From positions 58,428,865-58,492,864 of the forward strand of contig CM055095.1 in assembly GCA_029204225.1 (NCBI GenBank): a DNA stretch of 64,000 nt, written 5' to 3'. Below the pieces are notes generated by a model, which worked only from the letters and a program-made list of their open reading frames with translations, was not told the DNA's origin and ran no database searches. Origin of the DNA: Diphasiastrum complanatum. Lineage: Eukaryota; Streptophyta; Lycopodiopsida; Lycopodiales; Lycopodiaceae. Made by a program: the position numbers and the translations under genes. This document shows positions 1 through 10,425 of the stretch, piece after piece. How positions within the stretch are numbered: the stretch's first letter is position 1; every line of letters begins with the position of its first letter.

Positions 1-292
1 TAAATGATTCTTAAACAAATCTTTGTCAAAAACCTAACAATAGAGACTTCAATAAAACGGTCTTAGATAGTATGGAAATGCATAAGATACGTAGTTTTTA
101 CGAAAGGGGTCTTGCTTTGTCAAGATGAACTAAGTGCAGTCTTGTATCTCTTTCTATGCATCCTAGTGGTGTAAATCCGACTATTCCTTGGGTGGGATAG
201 TACTGAAACCTTTACCTTTTATCCTATTCATAAGCTAACAAAGGTCTGTTTTTATGGTTTAGTCTATAAAATGGTTTCAGGATGCTGCCTCT
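1..292. other. Unassigned sequence
   Basis: I see no coding region, repeat or RNA gene in these bases. The only open frame is a short antisense one (224-484) with no recognisable motif. Confidence 0.3.
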
Positions 293-1075
293 TTGGGTTA
301 TGGGGAGCCCTTTCCTCCACCTAACCATTTTGTTCATACACTGATTTGTTGTATGAAAAAGGCCGTTGAGATGCATAATTTTGTCACTAACACTGATAAG
401 GCTACATGTTCTTCTACTGGACCTAAGGATAAGATTCTTTGTCTGATTGATCTGCTTGAGTCTATTGACTGGGTAAAGATTCATCTTGAGTTTGTTAAAA
501 AGAAAAACACTTTGAGCTTAGTGAAAAATCTTTACAATCGTCTTAATGATTTCATTGAAAAATTCGAAGAGGAGAAAAAGTTCTATAATATGCACATTAG
601 AAAAGTGTTCATGTGCTTGGAAAATAAAAATGGTATTACTCCTACTATTATTTTCCCTTCTGTTTCTGATGCTCCTCTTTCGCCACACCCTCTAGTCTTT
701 ATTGATGACCTTGGTGAGGATAGTTCCTCTCAACTCGAGATCTTTTCTCAAGACATTTACGACATTGGTGACCTTTCTTCTTATGACTTCAACCAATCTA
801 AAAGCTGTCAAGTCCCTTTTATTCCAGGCAGAATTGTTGAGTACAAATCCACTCTTACGTCTTATAAACTTTGGAGTCTTCCTTTTGTCAATTTCCTTGC
901 ACCCATCCCTATCGATCTTTGGATCATGATGACTCATTTGACAGAAAAAGAAATACAAGTCTGTAAATTGGCCGCCATGCATAAAAATCATTCACTTGAG
1001 ACCCCTGTTTCTTTCGACATCATTATTCGTATGAACAAATTCAAACCCTCTCTCTGCCCTTCTGAGCAAACCTGA
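293..1075 (+). CDS. Orphan ORF, 260 aa, unknown
   Basis: An uninterrupted 260-codon frame begins at an ATG and ends TGA. I do not recognise a family. The product would be mixed-charge, with a lysine/glutamate-rich stretch around residues 75-105 (KKKNTLSLVKN, then EKFEEEKKF) that could be helical, and an acidic serine-rich stretch near residues 145-165. No signal peptide, membrane segment or zinc motif is visible. In AT-rich plant repeat DNA a frame this long may be the remnant of a transposon-encoded protein. There is no neighbour that explains it. It may equally be one exon of a larger gene or a chance ORF. Confidence 0.3.
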   Translation: MGYGEPFPPPNHFVHTLICCMKKAVEMHNFVTNTDKATCSSTGPKDKILCLIDLLESIDWVKIHLEFVKKKNTLSLVKNLYNRLNDFIEKFEEEKKFYNMHIRKVFMCLENKNGITPTIIFPSVSDAPLSPHPLVFIDDLGEDSSSQLEIFSQDIYDIGDLSSYDFNQSKSCQVPFIPGRIVEYKSTLTSYKLWSLPFVNFLAPIPIDLWIMMTHLTEKEIQVCKLAAMHKNHSLETPVSFDIIIRMNKFKPSLCPSEQT

Positions 1076-1902
1076 CCCATAATTAGAGGCCACTTTGAAA
1101 CCGGCTTCAATAGAATGAACCTATACCAAGGAAAAGACCTTTTTTCAAGTGTAGATGTGGTGAACAATGCAAAAAGAGCTCTTTCATCATTTGGTTTGAC
1201 CATGTTATCTGGTTCATGATGAATAACCTAGCCAAGTTTTTTCCTTGTGCTTCCCTCCAAAATCAGATGAATGCATTAATGTTTTTGAAACATTTGAAAG
1301 TAAGACAATGACAAGGATGTAGATTTTCTATATCAAATTCGCAAAAAATATCATAAGGGAAGTACCATTCACATTTAACACTTGGTAGGTACGACCAGCC
1401 AAAGATGATATTTTGAAAGAGTTTGTCTACAATACCAAAATGTCTGCATAAAACGTGAGCTTAAAGTACTTCACATGGATAGCCTCAAAAACTCTATTAC
1501 GGTAACGTAAATGCAAAAAAATTCTACATGTGTTGGAGGCGGTCGGTCATTGAAGTACTGATTTTCCTTCTAACTGTCCCTTCTTCGTCCTGCACATCGA
1601 TTAGGATTTGTAAAAGTTCGATATTTTGATTGGTGAATCATCCTTGGTGCCACTACTTTGTCCTTCCTTTGTTTTGAAATCTAAAAACCGCTTTTTTCTT
1701 TTTGCTCCTGATCCAAAGATGACTGAGTTTGGATTGTTAAGATTGAAAGAGCCAGTTCTTTTATTTGAGTTCTTGAAATATTTATCTTGGAGGGTAGAAA
1801 AGCTAGGTCATTTTAGAAGACGTTCTATTTCTTGGATATTTTTGGCATCTCCCAAAGGTGCAAGAAGTTTGGCGGATGAATCTTTTGCAAGTTCTTGGTG
1901 AT
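1076..1902. other. Unassigned sequence left of hAT element
   Basis: No gene is recognised. A 91-codon open frame at 1626-1901 ends just before the hAT insertion and has no motif I can name. The insertion therefore does not visibly break a known gene. Confidence 0.3.
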
Positions 1903-1910
1903 GTTTACTC

Positions 1911-2869
1911 CAGTGTTGGCCGGGTATTGATTTTTTTTCGGTTCTCAACCCGGTTCTAAAGATCCTAACCGACGGGTACACTACTTCTTGAAAACCGGCT
2001 TCTATGTAGAACCGCCGGGAATGCTCTTTTGTAGGAACCGGCCACGGTTGAGAACCGTCGGGTCCCTTTGAGCCGTGGATTGAGGTTGATTACCGGACCA
2101 TCATTTGGAGGGAGGTATAACCCGAGTATCAATTCGCCCTACAGAACCTAACATTCACTAAGGGCTTTTAGCAAGTGAGGACATCATGATAGATGAGAAT
2201 ATAGACCTCATTGAGGAGAATGAATTTTTTCGTGAGTAGGATGAGTAAGAGAATGTTAAGATAGAAATTGTAACAAGACTTTTTTCAAGGCTATCATTTT
2301 TTTTTATGGGTAGTTAATTGATAAGTGGAATGCTAAAAACTTAAGACATTGTGCAACAAGACTTTTTTTTAGCGGCTTTTAGATAAGACATATTTTTAGA
2401 GTGTTTATTTATTTGAGTTGTTTAGCTGTGAAGTATAATTTTTTTTGTACAATTGAAATATCATAGGCATTGAAGACTGTGAGATGTTTATGAGTAATTG
2501 ATAAGTGGAGGAATGCTCAAATTTTGTGCACTTACACTTTTTTATGTGGCTTCCACGTGTCTTTTGATAAATAATATGAGAGAATTTTAACAGAGTATGC
2601 AACAATAAATTTCGAAATAATTTTTTATTGATTTTTATAAAAATAGTATATGAACTTGATATAGGAACCGGCGGTTTTTAATAGAGTAATAATCGGCAGA
2701 TTGAGAACCGCCAAGATTTATCTTATAAGATATTATTGAAACCCGCCAAGTGCAAATATTTTAAATGTAATCCACTACCCTGAACCGACGGTTCTTGGTT
2801 TAAAGAAAAAAAAAAGCAAATAACCTGAACCGGCAGGTATCATAAATATGTGAGAACCGCCGAACACTG
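1911..2869. mobile_element. Non-autonomous hAT transposon with TSD
   Basis: The 959-bp element starts CAGTGTTGGCCGG and ends CGGCGAACACTG reversed as ...CCGCCGAACACTG, so the two ends begin CAGTGTT when read inward. It is flanked by a perfect 8-bp target duplication GTTTACTC at 1903-1910 and 2870-2877. CAGTG-type ends and 8-bp duplications are the hallmark of the hAT superfamily. The interior is AT-rich with no transposase frame, so it must have been mobilised in trans. Copies of AACCG(C/G)CGG in both orientations crowd both subterminal regions (about 1948-2065 and 2665-2862), as expected for transposase-binding subterminal repeats. The perfect duplication suggests a fairly recent insertion. 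Confidence 0.85.
1948..2065. repeat. Left subterminal AACCGNCGG repeats
   Basis: Five or more variants of AACCGCCGG / AACCGACGG / AACCGTCGG occur in about 120 bp inside the left end of the hAT element. A matching cluster lies at about 2665-2862 inside the right end. They probably serve as transposase contact sites. Confidence 0.6.
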
Positions 2870-2877
2870 GTTTACTC

Positions 2878-4676
2878 CTCCTGCTCTTCATCCTCCCATG
2901 GTGGCAGAAAGCTGGATGGCAAGCACCTTGCAGAAGGATCCTGAGAGTTCAGCCTCTGATCTGGTCTTGATTTGGCTAGCTATCTAGCTATGGTGGACTC
3001 CTATTATGCCTGCCTGTGTGTTGTGCTTCTTACCACACTCTTTTGATGTGCTGGGTTGGCTGTGGATTGAGCTCGCAGGCCAAGCGGCTAGAGTAGAATG
3101 GCATGAGAGCATTGAGAAAAAGGCATCTTGGATTAATGGTAAGCTTGCTAATCTCACCCAAAATTCAATAAGCTGATCCATCACCATCTTCACCTAGTGA
3201 TTGTGATGATGCTTGCCAGACAATTGCATAAACCCACAATTGAAATTGAATCATGCCCGGAAAAAGCAGAAATATGTTGGTCTTTCTTGCACTCACATTG
3301 CTCAATCAATCACTTTGACCACCCACTAGTAACACCCAATCCATGAGATTCTGTCTGATCTTAGTTTTACTCTGTGTCTGTCGTGCAGGAGGCCGAGCAT
3401 GGAGAACAAATCAACTTTGGGGGGAGCTGCCAGAACCCTATCTATGGCATTTATTCATTCATTCATTCAAACGCTATAGAATGTGAGGCAGTGATTTTTC
3501 TTTCAAGCTGGCAATATAAGATCTTTTTAAGAGATTTGTGCTTTGCTTGCTTAAAAAAATGCGCTAGCTTTCCAGTTCTGCTAGTGAATGGCTTAGCAGC
3601 TTGTTCTATTATTGTTGTTGGTTGAAGGCCCAGCCTGCTTTGATGATTGCAATGACCCACTCTGGTCCAAGAGCTGAGCTGAGCTGTGATCATTCATTCG
3701 AGTACCTTGTGGAGCTTTTCTGATTGCAGTCTACTCTATTCCAAGAGTTGTGATCAGTTTAGTAGATGTGCTTGAAGCTAGCTAGCTATGGCTGATCCTG
3801 GTATTTCTTTTCAGTAAAGTTCAAGATTTTTCGAATTCAAACATAGGAGTACCGGAGAGAAAGCACTATGAATTGATAACAGGTTCAAGCCGCCTTTGGT
3901 ACATGCCAGGCTAGCTGTCATAGTTCAAGGTCAAGAAACAGGGGCAATGTTTTTCAACACCTGAAACCTCTGGTATGCTGCTTTTTTTTTTCCAGCCTTG
4001 CCCAAGTTTGCAGAGATATTTAAACTAGCCATATCACCATCCCTTTATTGTATTTCACCAATGTGACAATGCATGCGGGAAAAGCAGTTAGAGTTGAACA
4101 ACTCTTGCAGGAGTTTTTCTCAGATCCATCCCATTGGTGGGACAACAGAGCGGTTAAGGTGTGGCTATCCATCTATCTTAACATCCTCCTTTGAAGCTGA
4201 TTTGCAAACTAAGGCCCAGAGGATGTTTTTGGACTCCTTATTTATGTCTTCAGTTTCTTTGGCTAAATGACTTTAAACTGGTGCCCAGTTAGAAAAACTT
4301 ATGGGTATATAAGGCTGATTTATAGGTTATTGTAATTATTTTCCCACGGTTGATGCTATTAGGTCTGCTGATCTGTGTTTGTAGTGTCATGCAGAAAAAT
4401 CCGAAGTACCCGAACTTCAAACATAACAGTACAAATGACGGTCTATGGATTGAAGGTTCCCTGAACCCCCCCTCGGTTAAAGCAAAGGTGGCCACTGTGG
4501 CATTAGGTCAAATACAATCTAGCGGTGGATTGAGATTGCGGTATGGTTTCAATCCTGGTGTGGACTGTGGAGCTCTAGGCTGAGAGTACAGTATGTCTTC
4601 TTTGGTGGTAGTCTTTCTAAATTTTCATTGCTAAAAACTTTTCCATATTTCTGCTTTTGTAATCAGCGTAAGAATT
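2878..4676. other. Intergenic, no gene recognised
   Basis: Short frames only (3374-3625, 4073-4270, 4350-4583), none with a recognisable domain. Some of the right part may be upstream sequence of the PPR relic that follows. A short ATTCATTC run lies near 3450. Confidence 0.3.
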
Positions 4677-5270
4677 TTGATGCAGGGTGCCCAATCTCTC
4701 GGGCAATGGTCGGAATGTGAGCAAACTGTACGAATAAAAGAAGCAATTGATATGGTGGAGCTTATGGTTCAACAAAATATTCAATCTCCCATCGAGACCT
4801 ATGCTTGCCTTTTGAATGGGTGCACCAGAATGAAACACCTGGTCGAAGGCAAGCGAGTGCATGCCCTTATAGTCCAAAGGGGATTTGAATCAAACGTTTT
4901 CTTAGGAAACACGCTTATTCACATGTATGCCAAGTGTGGTAGTGTGTTGGATGCACGCCAAGTATTTGACTCGATGCCTGAGCACAATGTGTTTTCTTAT
5001 CCTCTCAGCATATGCCAATCATGGACAAGGTGAGGAGGCTATCAATCTCTTTTAGCAAATGCAATAGACAGACTTACCACCAAACAAGGTTGCATTTGTT
5101 GTTATCTTAAAACCTTGTGCCAACACTGCATCCCTGGAAGTGGGAAAGCAGCTCCATTTTGACATTATCAAAAGTGGCTTTAAATTAGATGTGATTTTAG
5201 GGAGCACCCTTGTTGACATGTATGCGAAGTGTCGGTGCATAGAGGACGCACGTCGAGTGTTCAACAACAT
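4677..5270 (+). pseudogene. Pentatricopeptide repeat protein fragment
   Basis: The first frame (4677-5033) gives canonical plant PPR modules: YACLLNGCTRMKHLVEGKRV, then a run containing NTLIHMYAKCGSVLDARQVF. Near 5005 the frame is lost; a second frame carries the next module with GKQLHFDIIKSGFKL and STLVDMYAKCRCIEDARRVF. Stops occur in that second part as well. PPR proteins of this PLS style bind organellar RNA and support editing or splicing. Here only about two to three modules remain, with no start region, no E/DYW tail, a frameshift and stops, so this is a pseudogene fragment. Its right end runs directly into the minus-strand copia integrase at about 5270. Confidence 0.8.
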
Positions 5271-5333
5271 GTAGTAGCTTTTGCCCAGAACTTCGAAGGT
5301 AAGTGCGCTTGATGTAGCATAGATCTAGCTGAG

Positions 5334-5636
5334 TTAGGGTCGATTCTTCCTTTCTGCAACTCCATTTTGTTGAGGCGAATAGAAAATTGTCAATTGTCTT
5401 CGAATGTCGTGCTCAGCTAGATAGTCAGACATCTCATTGGAGATATATTCACCGCCACCATCAGTTCGAAGTGCTTTTACTTTGTTAGATGTTTGGGTTT
5501 CAGCCATGGCCTTGAATTTCTTAAAGCATTCAAAGGCTTCTGATTTGTACTTTATAAACATGATTGTTGACCACCTAGAATAATCATCTATGAAAGTGAT
5601 AAAGTAAAGTGCATTTCCTAAGGATGGAGTTGGCAT
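5334..5636 (-). pseudogene. Copia integrase core, fragment A
   Basis: A 100-codon frame matching the copia integrase catalytic core, with IDDYSRW, the DGGGEY aspartate motif and the GVAERKNR glutamate motif. The first catalytic Asp (VHSDLC) lies just right of the frame at about 5645-5655, beside the solo LTR insertion. Stops and a frame change follow toward 5271, so it is not functional. Confidence 0.85.
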
Positions 5637-5660
5637 TGGACTGCAAAGATCACTATGTAC

Positions 5661-6575
5661 TGTTGGATTTCAATGCTCAGGCTCAAATCACTTGGTAATG
5701 AGTATTCTGGAAAAACCCTATATATACTTATTCTTGGGAAACACAAAAAAAATTATGAAGGCTCGAATTTTCAGCAAAGGATCGAATAATTCATGATCGA
5801 ATTTTTTCGACCCAAGCCTATTTTATGACCCAATGTCATTCTTGTCAAAGAGAGATTTTTTTACCTTGGGTCGGGTCGAATCGGTTCTAATTTTTTCAAC
5901 CCTGGATCAGATCGGATTGGGTCTAATTTTCCTGACCCTGGATCGGATCGGATCGGATTGGGTCTAATTTATCCGGACGTCTTCGACCCTGGATCGGATC
6001 CGAACCTTTGTATACATCTAATCCAATGTATAAATTTCGACCCTTTGTATAAATCCGACCCTTTCTAACATTTTGATCCTTTGTACTGTCAACTCAAAAA
6101 TTCGACCCACGTCGCGACGTTGACAGTCCACCTACTTCTATACATAACTCTTTGACAAAAAACAACAAGCAGGACTGATGTAGTTAATCAAGTAGGTTAA
6201 AACCAGCTTTCAATGTACTGATCATCTGACTTCCAATCATCAAGGAAGATCTGCATTGGAGTCAACACACTGATCAAGTTATCATCCTGTAGACATTTTG
6301 TTGTAAATAGTTAAGTTCAATTTTCAATTTATGATGCTATCTATCAACAAACTCAGCTGAAGTTGTCTTTGAGCGCCTATAGTTTTTGCGCCCAACTTCA
6401 TGCATTGTACTTCTGTTTCTGATACCAATCTGAGTTCAGGATTCCACTAATGTTCTGTTTTATTTGCACATTGTAATATTTGATTCATCTTGAACTCGAT
6501 CTTTATTGGTAACTGCCGCATTTCCGATCCACAGCTACTCTCACCACTTCCGCCGATTTTATCTGATTTTCGACA
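5661..6575 (+). mobile_element. Solo LTR (family of element C)
   Basis: The block starts TGTTGGATTTC and ends TTTTCGACA, and is flanked by TGTAC (5656-5660) and TGGAC (6576-6580), a 5-bp target duplication with one change. Deleting it restores a continuous LVHSDLC reading in the copia integrase of fragment A. The left end aligns with the LTR of element C at 55834 (TGTTAGATTTC...ATGCTCAG), and the right half shares several blocks with it, including the terminal CGACA. No internal domain is present, so this is a solo LTR left by LTR-LTR recombination. It carries a small minisatellite that the C LTR lacks. Confidence 0.8.
5886..6012. repeat. GGATCGGATC minisatellite in solo LTR
   Basis: Three imperfect units of about 36-51 bp, each with CCCTGGATC followed by GGATCGGATTGGGTCTAAT or a variant (starts near 5900, 5936 and 5987). 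The equivalent region of the element C LTR does not have it, so the expansion arose in this copy or sublineage. Confidence 0.65.
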
Positions 6576-7406
6576 TGGACAAGATCTAATACATGTTTTG
6601 TCTTGATGGAATGTGTTGTGGGAAATCTACTTCTAGAATGTTTACCATGAAAATGCAAGACTCACAGAATAATGATTTCCTATTTAATGAAAGAGGGAAA
6701 TTCAATCCATCAACTAGATTATTACAACGCATGTAAGAAAGAGCTCTTGTATTCATGTGTCCAAATCGACCATCCACAGTACAACTTGATCGTTTACATC
6801 ATCATGAGAAGTACTAGCTAATGCAAGTGAGTCAGAGAGTACGTATAAATTTTTGACTCTAGTACAAGTAGTCAGAGTAGTTTCTTTATCGAAGATTATG
6901 CACTGCTCAGAATGAATTGTGACAATGTAGCCCTCATCAGTTATCTTAGAAATTGATAATGGTAACTAAGATACGTGCAGAACATTCGGAACAGAAATGA
7001 AAAGATCGTTCTTGAATACGATCTTGACTGTCTCCTTGCCTTTCACGTGGATGGTATTGGAATCTCCGATGTAGATAAACTTGTCTGTGGAATAAGCTTC
7101 ATACTCAGTAAATCATTCCCTACTCGGTGTTATGTGTTGGGTAGCGCCATTGTCTAGGTACCAACAGTCGTAGTCTGCGTTGCCACTGTTGTAAGCCATC
7201 AATGGTTCTGACGGTTTGTCTTCCTCAGAGGATTGCTCCTTGAATTCCGCCAAGTTGGTAGATTCTGGCTATTTGTGTTGCTACTTCTTGGCCTCGTTGT
7301 AGATCCGGAGACAACAATCTTTGATGTCATGGTTTCACTCTCTTGCATTACCTGCAAAAGAGTTTCTTCTTGGATCCGCCACTCTCTGATTGAGTTGGAG
7401 GCTTCT

Positions 7407-7702
7407 TGTTACATCCATGTCCAGTGTGGGGGGGGGTGGGGGGGGGGGATTCAGAATAATTCTTGACATGGATAGCCGGTCACTCCAGTGTATGTGGGTA
7501 TTGGTTATGCCTCGTCATTCCGCGCTTGGCTAGTAAAATAATCAATAATCATATGAGGGCCCAGACCTATAATTGGACATGGGAGCACTTGCATGGTGAC
7601 TACTATAATGCAAGAATAGGAGGTCAATTGTTATTCTAGGTTGCATGGGAATCCTAAGAGGAATATTCTCTCCTCATGGGAGAGAATATATATACTAGTG
7701 GA
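7407..7702 (+). repeat. Left LTR of element X
   Basis: This block aligns with 9593-9868 over its whole length, apart from a G-rich expansion near 7428. The true 3' end may lie further right, since the right copy is truncated. The preceding 5 bases are CTTCT. Confidence 0.65.
7428..7448 (+). repeat. G9-T-G11 homopurine run
   Basis: Nine Gs, one T and eleven Gs inside the left LTR of X. The right LTR has only TATGTGGGATT at this place, so the run expanded after insertion or is an assembly or sequencing artefact. It could form a G-quadruplex. Confidence 0.7.
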
Positions 7703-7864
7703 AACTTGCCCATCTATCTATTGGATTTTTTGATCCTTGTAGCCAGGAGGGCCTCCTCTCTTGCATTCATTCACCATGGCATGGCGATGAAGTGGTTAGG
7801 GTATTGACTAGCCATTTCATGTTGGTTGGGTGGTTTTGCTCCATAGGTGTCCTTTTGGTTGTGA

Positions 7865-8410
7865 ATTCGATACCTAGACATTTAAGATTTCTGAATCATT
7901 TCCAATTGATTTGAGTAATTGGATTACTCCTAATTTGAAGTTAATTGGTTGAATAAGTAGTGTGAAGATACATCATTGGGAACTGTTTATTCTGATCTAT
8001 ATTGTTTATAAGACACATGATTTTTGAGTCATCAGGAGTCATCTTTGAGAGTTGTGTGCATAGAATATAGGAGATTCTTGATATTGAATATCTCTTGAAT
8101 GAGGAATATCCTAAGTTATTGACTGAATCCTAGTGAGCTCATATTGGATGACAGAGTCTAACTAATATTAAGGATAACCACTGAATTCAGTTGGAATTCA
8201 GCAAAACTTTGTAATATCCAGATGTTGTTCTAGGTGATTGAATAAAGTTTATATTGTTAAAGACGGAAGTTATAATGGTCTTTAATTACTTGGTTGATTG
8301 TAGAATTTGGAACTCATAATTGGGTGAGGAATTGGGTTGGAAGAATATTTTTGGAATCCAGTAGTTTTCCTTTTGGAAAAGATTCAGAATGTTTCTTATA
8401 TTCTTGAATG
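7865..8410 (+). repeat. Dispersed repeat, copy 1 (X interior)
   Basis: This stretch aligns with 21230-21775 in the same orientation, sharing long blocks such as CTTTGTAAT...TCTAGGTGATTG and GGTCTTTAATTACTTGG. It is part of the interior of element X. Confidence 0.75.
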
Positions 8411-9592
8411 GTATGTTGTATATATATTCCAGTATCTTTTAATGAATAAATATGGTTTTGGAATCCTGTAAATTATGATTGATGAATCACAAGATTCTAA
8501 ATATTTATGATTGATGAATCATAAAATGTCATTAAAAGAATATAAAAAAATGTGATAATTCTTAAAATAATGAGTAATTCTTGATCAATTGCGAGAGTCA
8601 AGGATTTAGATCTGTTATTTGAACTCTAAATTTCTTTACTCCAATGCATATTTGAGATTTTGTACATCTCATAGACATTCTCATTCAGTACTTGCTTACT
8701 TATGAGGAATTTGCTTACCTTTACATATTGTAGTCAAGGAATGCTTGTGTACTGTTTTCAGTCTAAAATCTCTGGTTAATTGGAAACAGTGAAGTCTATC
8801 ATGATTGAATGGTTGCTATTTCCTTGCATATGTTGCTAGGGATAGAGTGCTTAACTCAAGAGAGTATTTGGAGTACTTAGGACTAAGTTAAACTCGTTTT
8901 TATCTTTATGGATCTCCTAGAGATTTTGGTAGGATGAATGGTTGTACCTTAGTTTTTTTTGAAAATATTCTAAGTGTATTGGTAACAAGAAGCATTTATG
9001 ACTGGTCTACAAGAAATTGTGGATAGTCTTGGACTATAATTGTTTTAATCTTTAACTTTTGAACATTGATTTCCAATGAAAGGTGACATGTCACCCATTG
9101 ATTTATGTAAATTGAGGTTACATGAAGGTGATGTTACTAGATTGGAGAGAATCAGGCCCAATAGAAAAATTTATCTCTTGGTCAATATAGTACTTCAGTG
9201 TAGAGATAGATAATTTAAGAATTATTTCATCTCTAAGTACTTATTTGATATTGAAGTCAGACTAAGGATTGATTTTCAAGGTAAATGTGAAAGTTAAATA
9301 ATTGATTTGTTAGTTTTTGAGCTCATCCAGTGTATCATGTAAACTTAGTTTATATGATGATGACAGTTGGATATATTGAAGATTTTGCCCATTTCGAGGT
9401 CTTATCACTCAATATACTTTTGGACTCTGAATCAGAGATGAACAATTGAGAAATCGTTCTATCTCTGAGTGTTTGATTAGGTTAGCTGGTCAAATTGAGG
9501 ATAATGATTCATGGAAAAGAATTAAACGCATATAAATTGGTTCTTCCCTAGTTACTCATTCTAAGGACATAATTGGTTTAAGGGGGAAAGAA

Positions 9593-9868
9593 TGTTACGT
9601 CCATGTCCAGTATGTGGGATTCGAAATAATTCCTGACATGGATAGCTAGTCACTCCAGTGTATGTGGTTATTGGTTATGCCTCGTCATTCCGGACGTGGC
9701 CAATAAAATAATTAATAATCATACGAGGGCCCAGACCTATAATTGGACATAGGAGCACTTGCATGGTTTCTGACTGCTATAATGCAAGAATAGGAGGTCA
9801 ATTGCTATTCCAAGTTGCATGGGGATCCTAAGAGGAATATTCTCTCCTCATGGGAGATAATATATACT
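9593..9868 (+). repeat. Right LTR of element X, truncated
   Basis: It starts TGTTACGTCC straight after the polypurine tract and matches the left LTR to CTCATGGGAGA near 9865. The sequence then changes to the RNase H end of copia element B. Confidence 0.65.
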
Positions 9869-9879
9869 CATGGGAGAGT

Positions 9880-10400
9880 TATTTGTTGCCATGTAGTTTG
9901 TTCTGCGGAAAACCAATGCTACTTCCTTGCTATGCACTTTCTCTCTAAGGTAATGATACCTGATTTCGATATGTTTGCTTCGAGAGTGAAATCTCGGATT
10001 GAGAGATAACGCTATTGTGCTTGATTGTCACAATATATTGTTGTAGGAAGTGGTTGTGCAAGGTTGATGTCTGCAAGCAGTTGCCTTAGCCAGATCGTCT
10101 CTTTGGTTGTATTTGTGGCAGCTATGTATTCAGATTCCGTTGATGATAATGCAATTGAGGTCTGCTTCTGTCTGTTCTATGAGATTGGGCCTTGGTTGTA
10201 TAAGAATACAAATCCACAAGTTGATTTTCTAGTGTCGACATCTCCTATCCAATCCACATCTGTGTAGGCTTCAAGGATGTTGGCAGTGTGGTTGTCTCCG
10301 TAGCAGATGATGAGAGTTTTCGTTGCTTGGATGTACTTCATGACCTTTGTTAGTGTTTTCCAATGAGTTAAGTCTAGATTTGACAGGAACTGGCTAAGTG
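9880..10400 (-). pseudogene. Copia RNase H, element B
   Basis: Minus-strand reading shows SLNPRFHSRSKHIEIRYHY with an in-frame change, the conserved C-terminal RNase H block, then the continuation toward FCRTNYMAT. Several stops occur between about 10030 and 10400. The domain ends where element X's LTR begins. Confidence 0.7.
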
Positions 10401-10425
10401 TATTGATCGAATATGCAAGGTATGG

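Larger units (their letters stand above)
5271..7406 (-). mobile_element. Copia retrotransposon fragment A
   Basis: Read on the minus strand the order is Gag zinc knuckle (about 7330-7290, with KKKLFCR and a stop in the knuckle), aspartic protease (about 7190-7150, YLDNGATQHIT), GAG-pre-integrase (6777-6586), then integrase core (5636-5271). This is the Ty1/copia order. The integrase frame holds FITFIDDYSRW, RTDGGGEYIS and NGVAERKNR, supplying the second Asp and the Glu of the D-D-E triad; it ends at HQAHLPSKFWAKA where it abuts the PPR relic. Reverse transcriptase, RNase H and LTRs are absent. The body is split by a solo LTR at 5661-6575. The sequence is only about half identical to element B, so it is another family. 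Confidence 0.85.
7407..9868 (+). mobile_element. Non-coding LTR retrotransposon X
   Basis: Two directly repeated, roughly 90 percent identical blocks begin TGTTAC(A/G)TCCATGTCC at 7407 and 9593. A polypurine tract (AAGGGGGAAAGAA, ending 9592) directly precedes the right block, which fixes plus orientation. The interior of about 1.9 kb has no frame of note and no Gag or Pol motif, so it resembles a large retrotransposon derivative that moved in trans. The right LTR breaks off near 9868 where the RNase H end of copia B begins, and the outer LTR ends are not resolved. A stretch of the interior (about 7865-8410) recurs at 21230-21775. Confidence 0.7.

Noticed and set aside
1979-2010. CACTAC...AACCGGC phrase suggesting a CACTA transposon end
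   Set aside because: It is internal to a block with hAT ends and an 8-bp target duplication; CACTA elements make 3-bp duplications.
6421-6434. TTGGTATCAGA on the minus strand inside the solo LTR, resembling a primer-binding site of a miniature LTR element
   Set aside because: No short terminal repeats match on either side, and the whole block aligns as one LTR with the LTR of element C.
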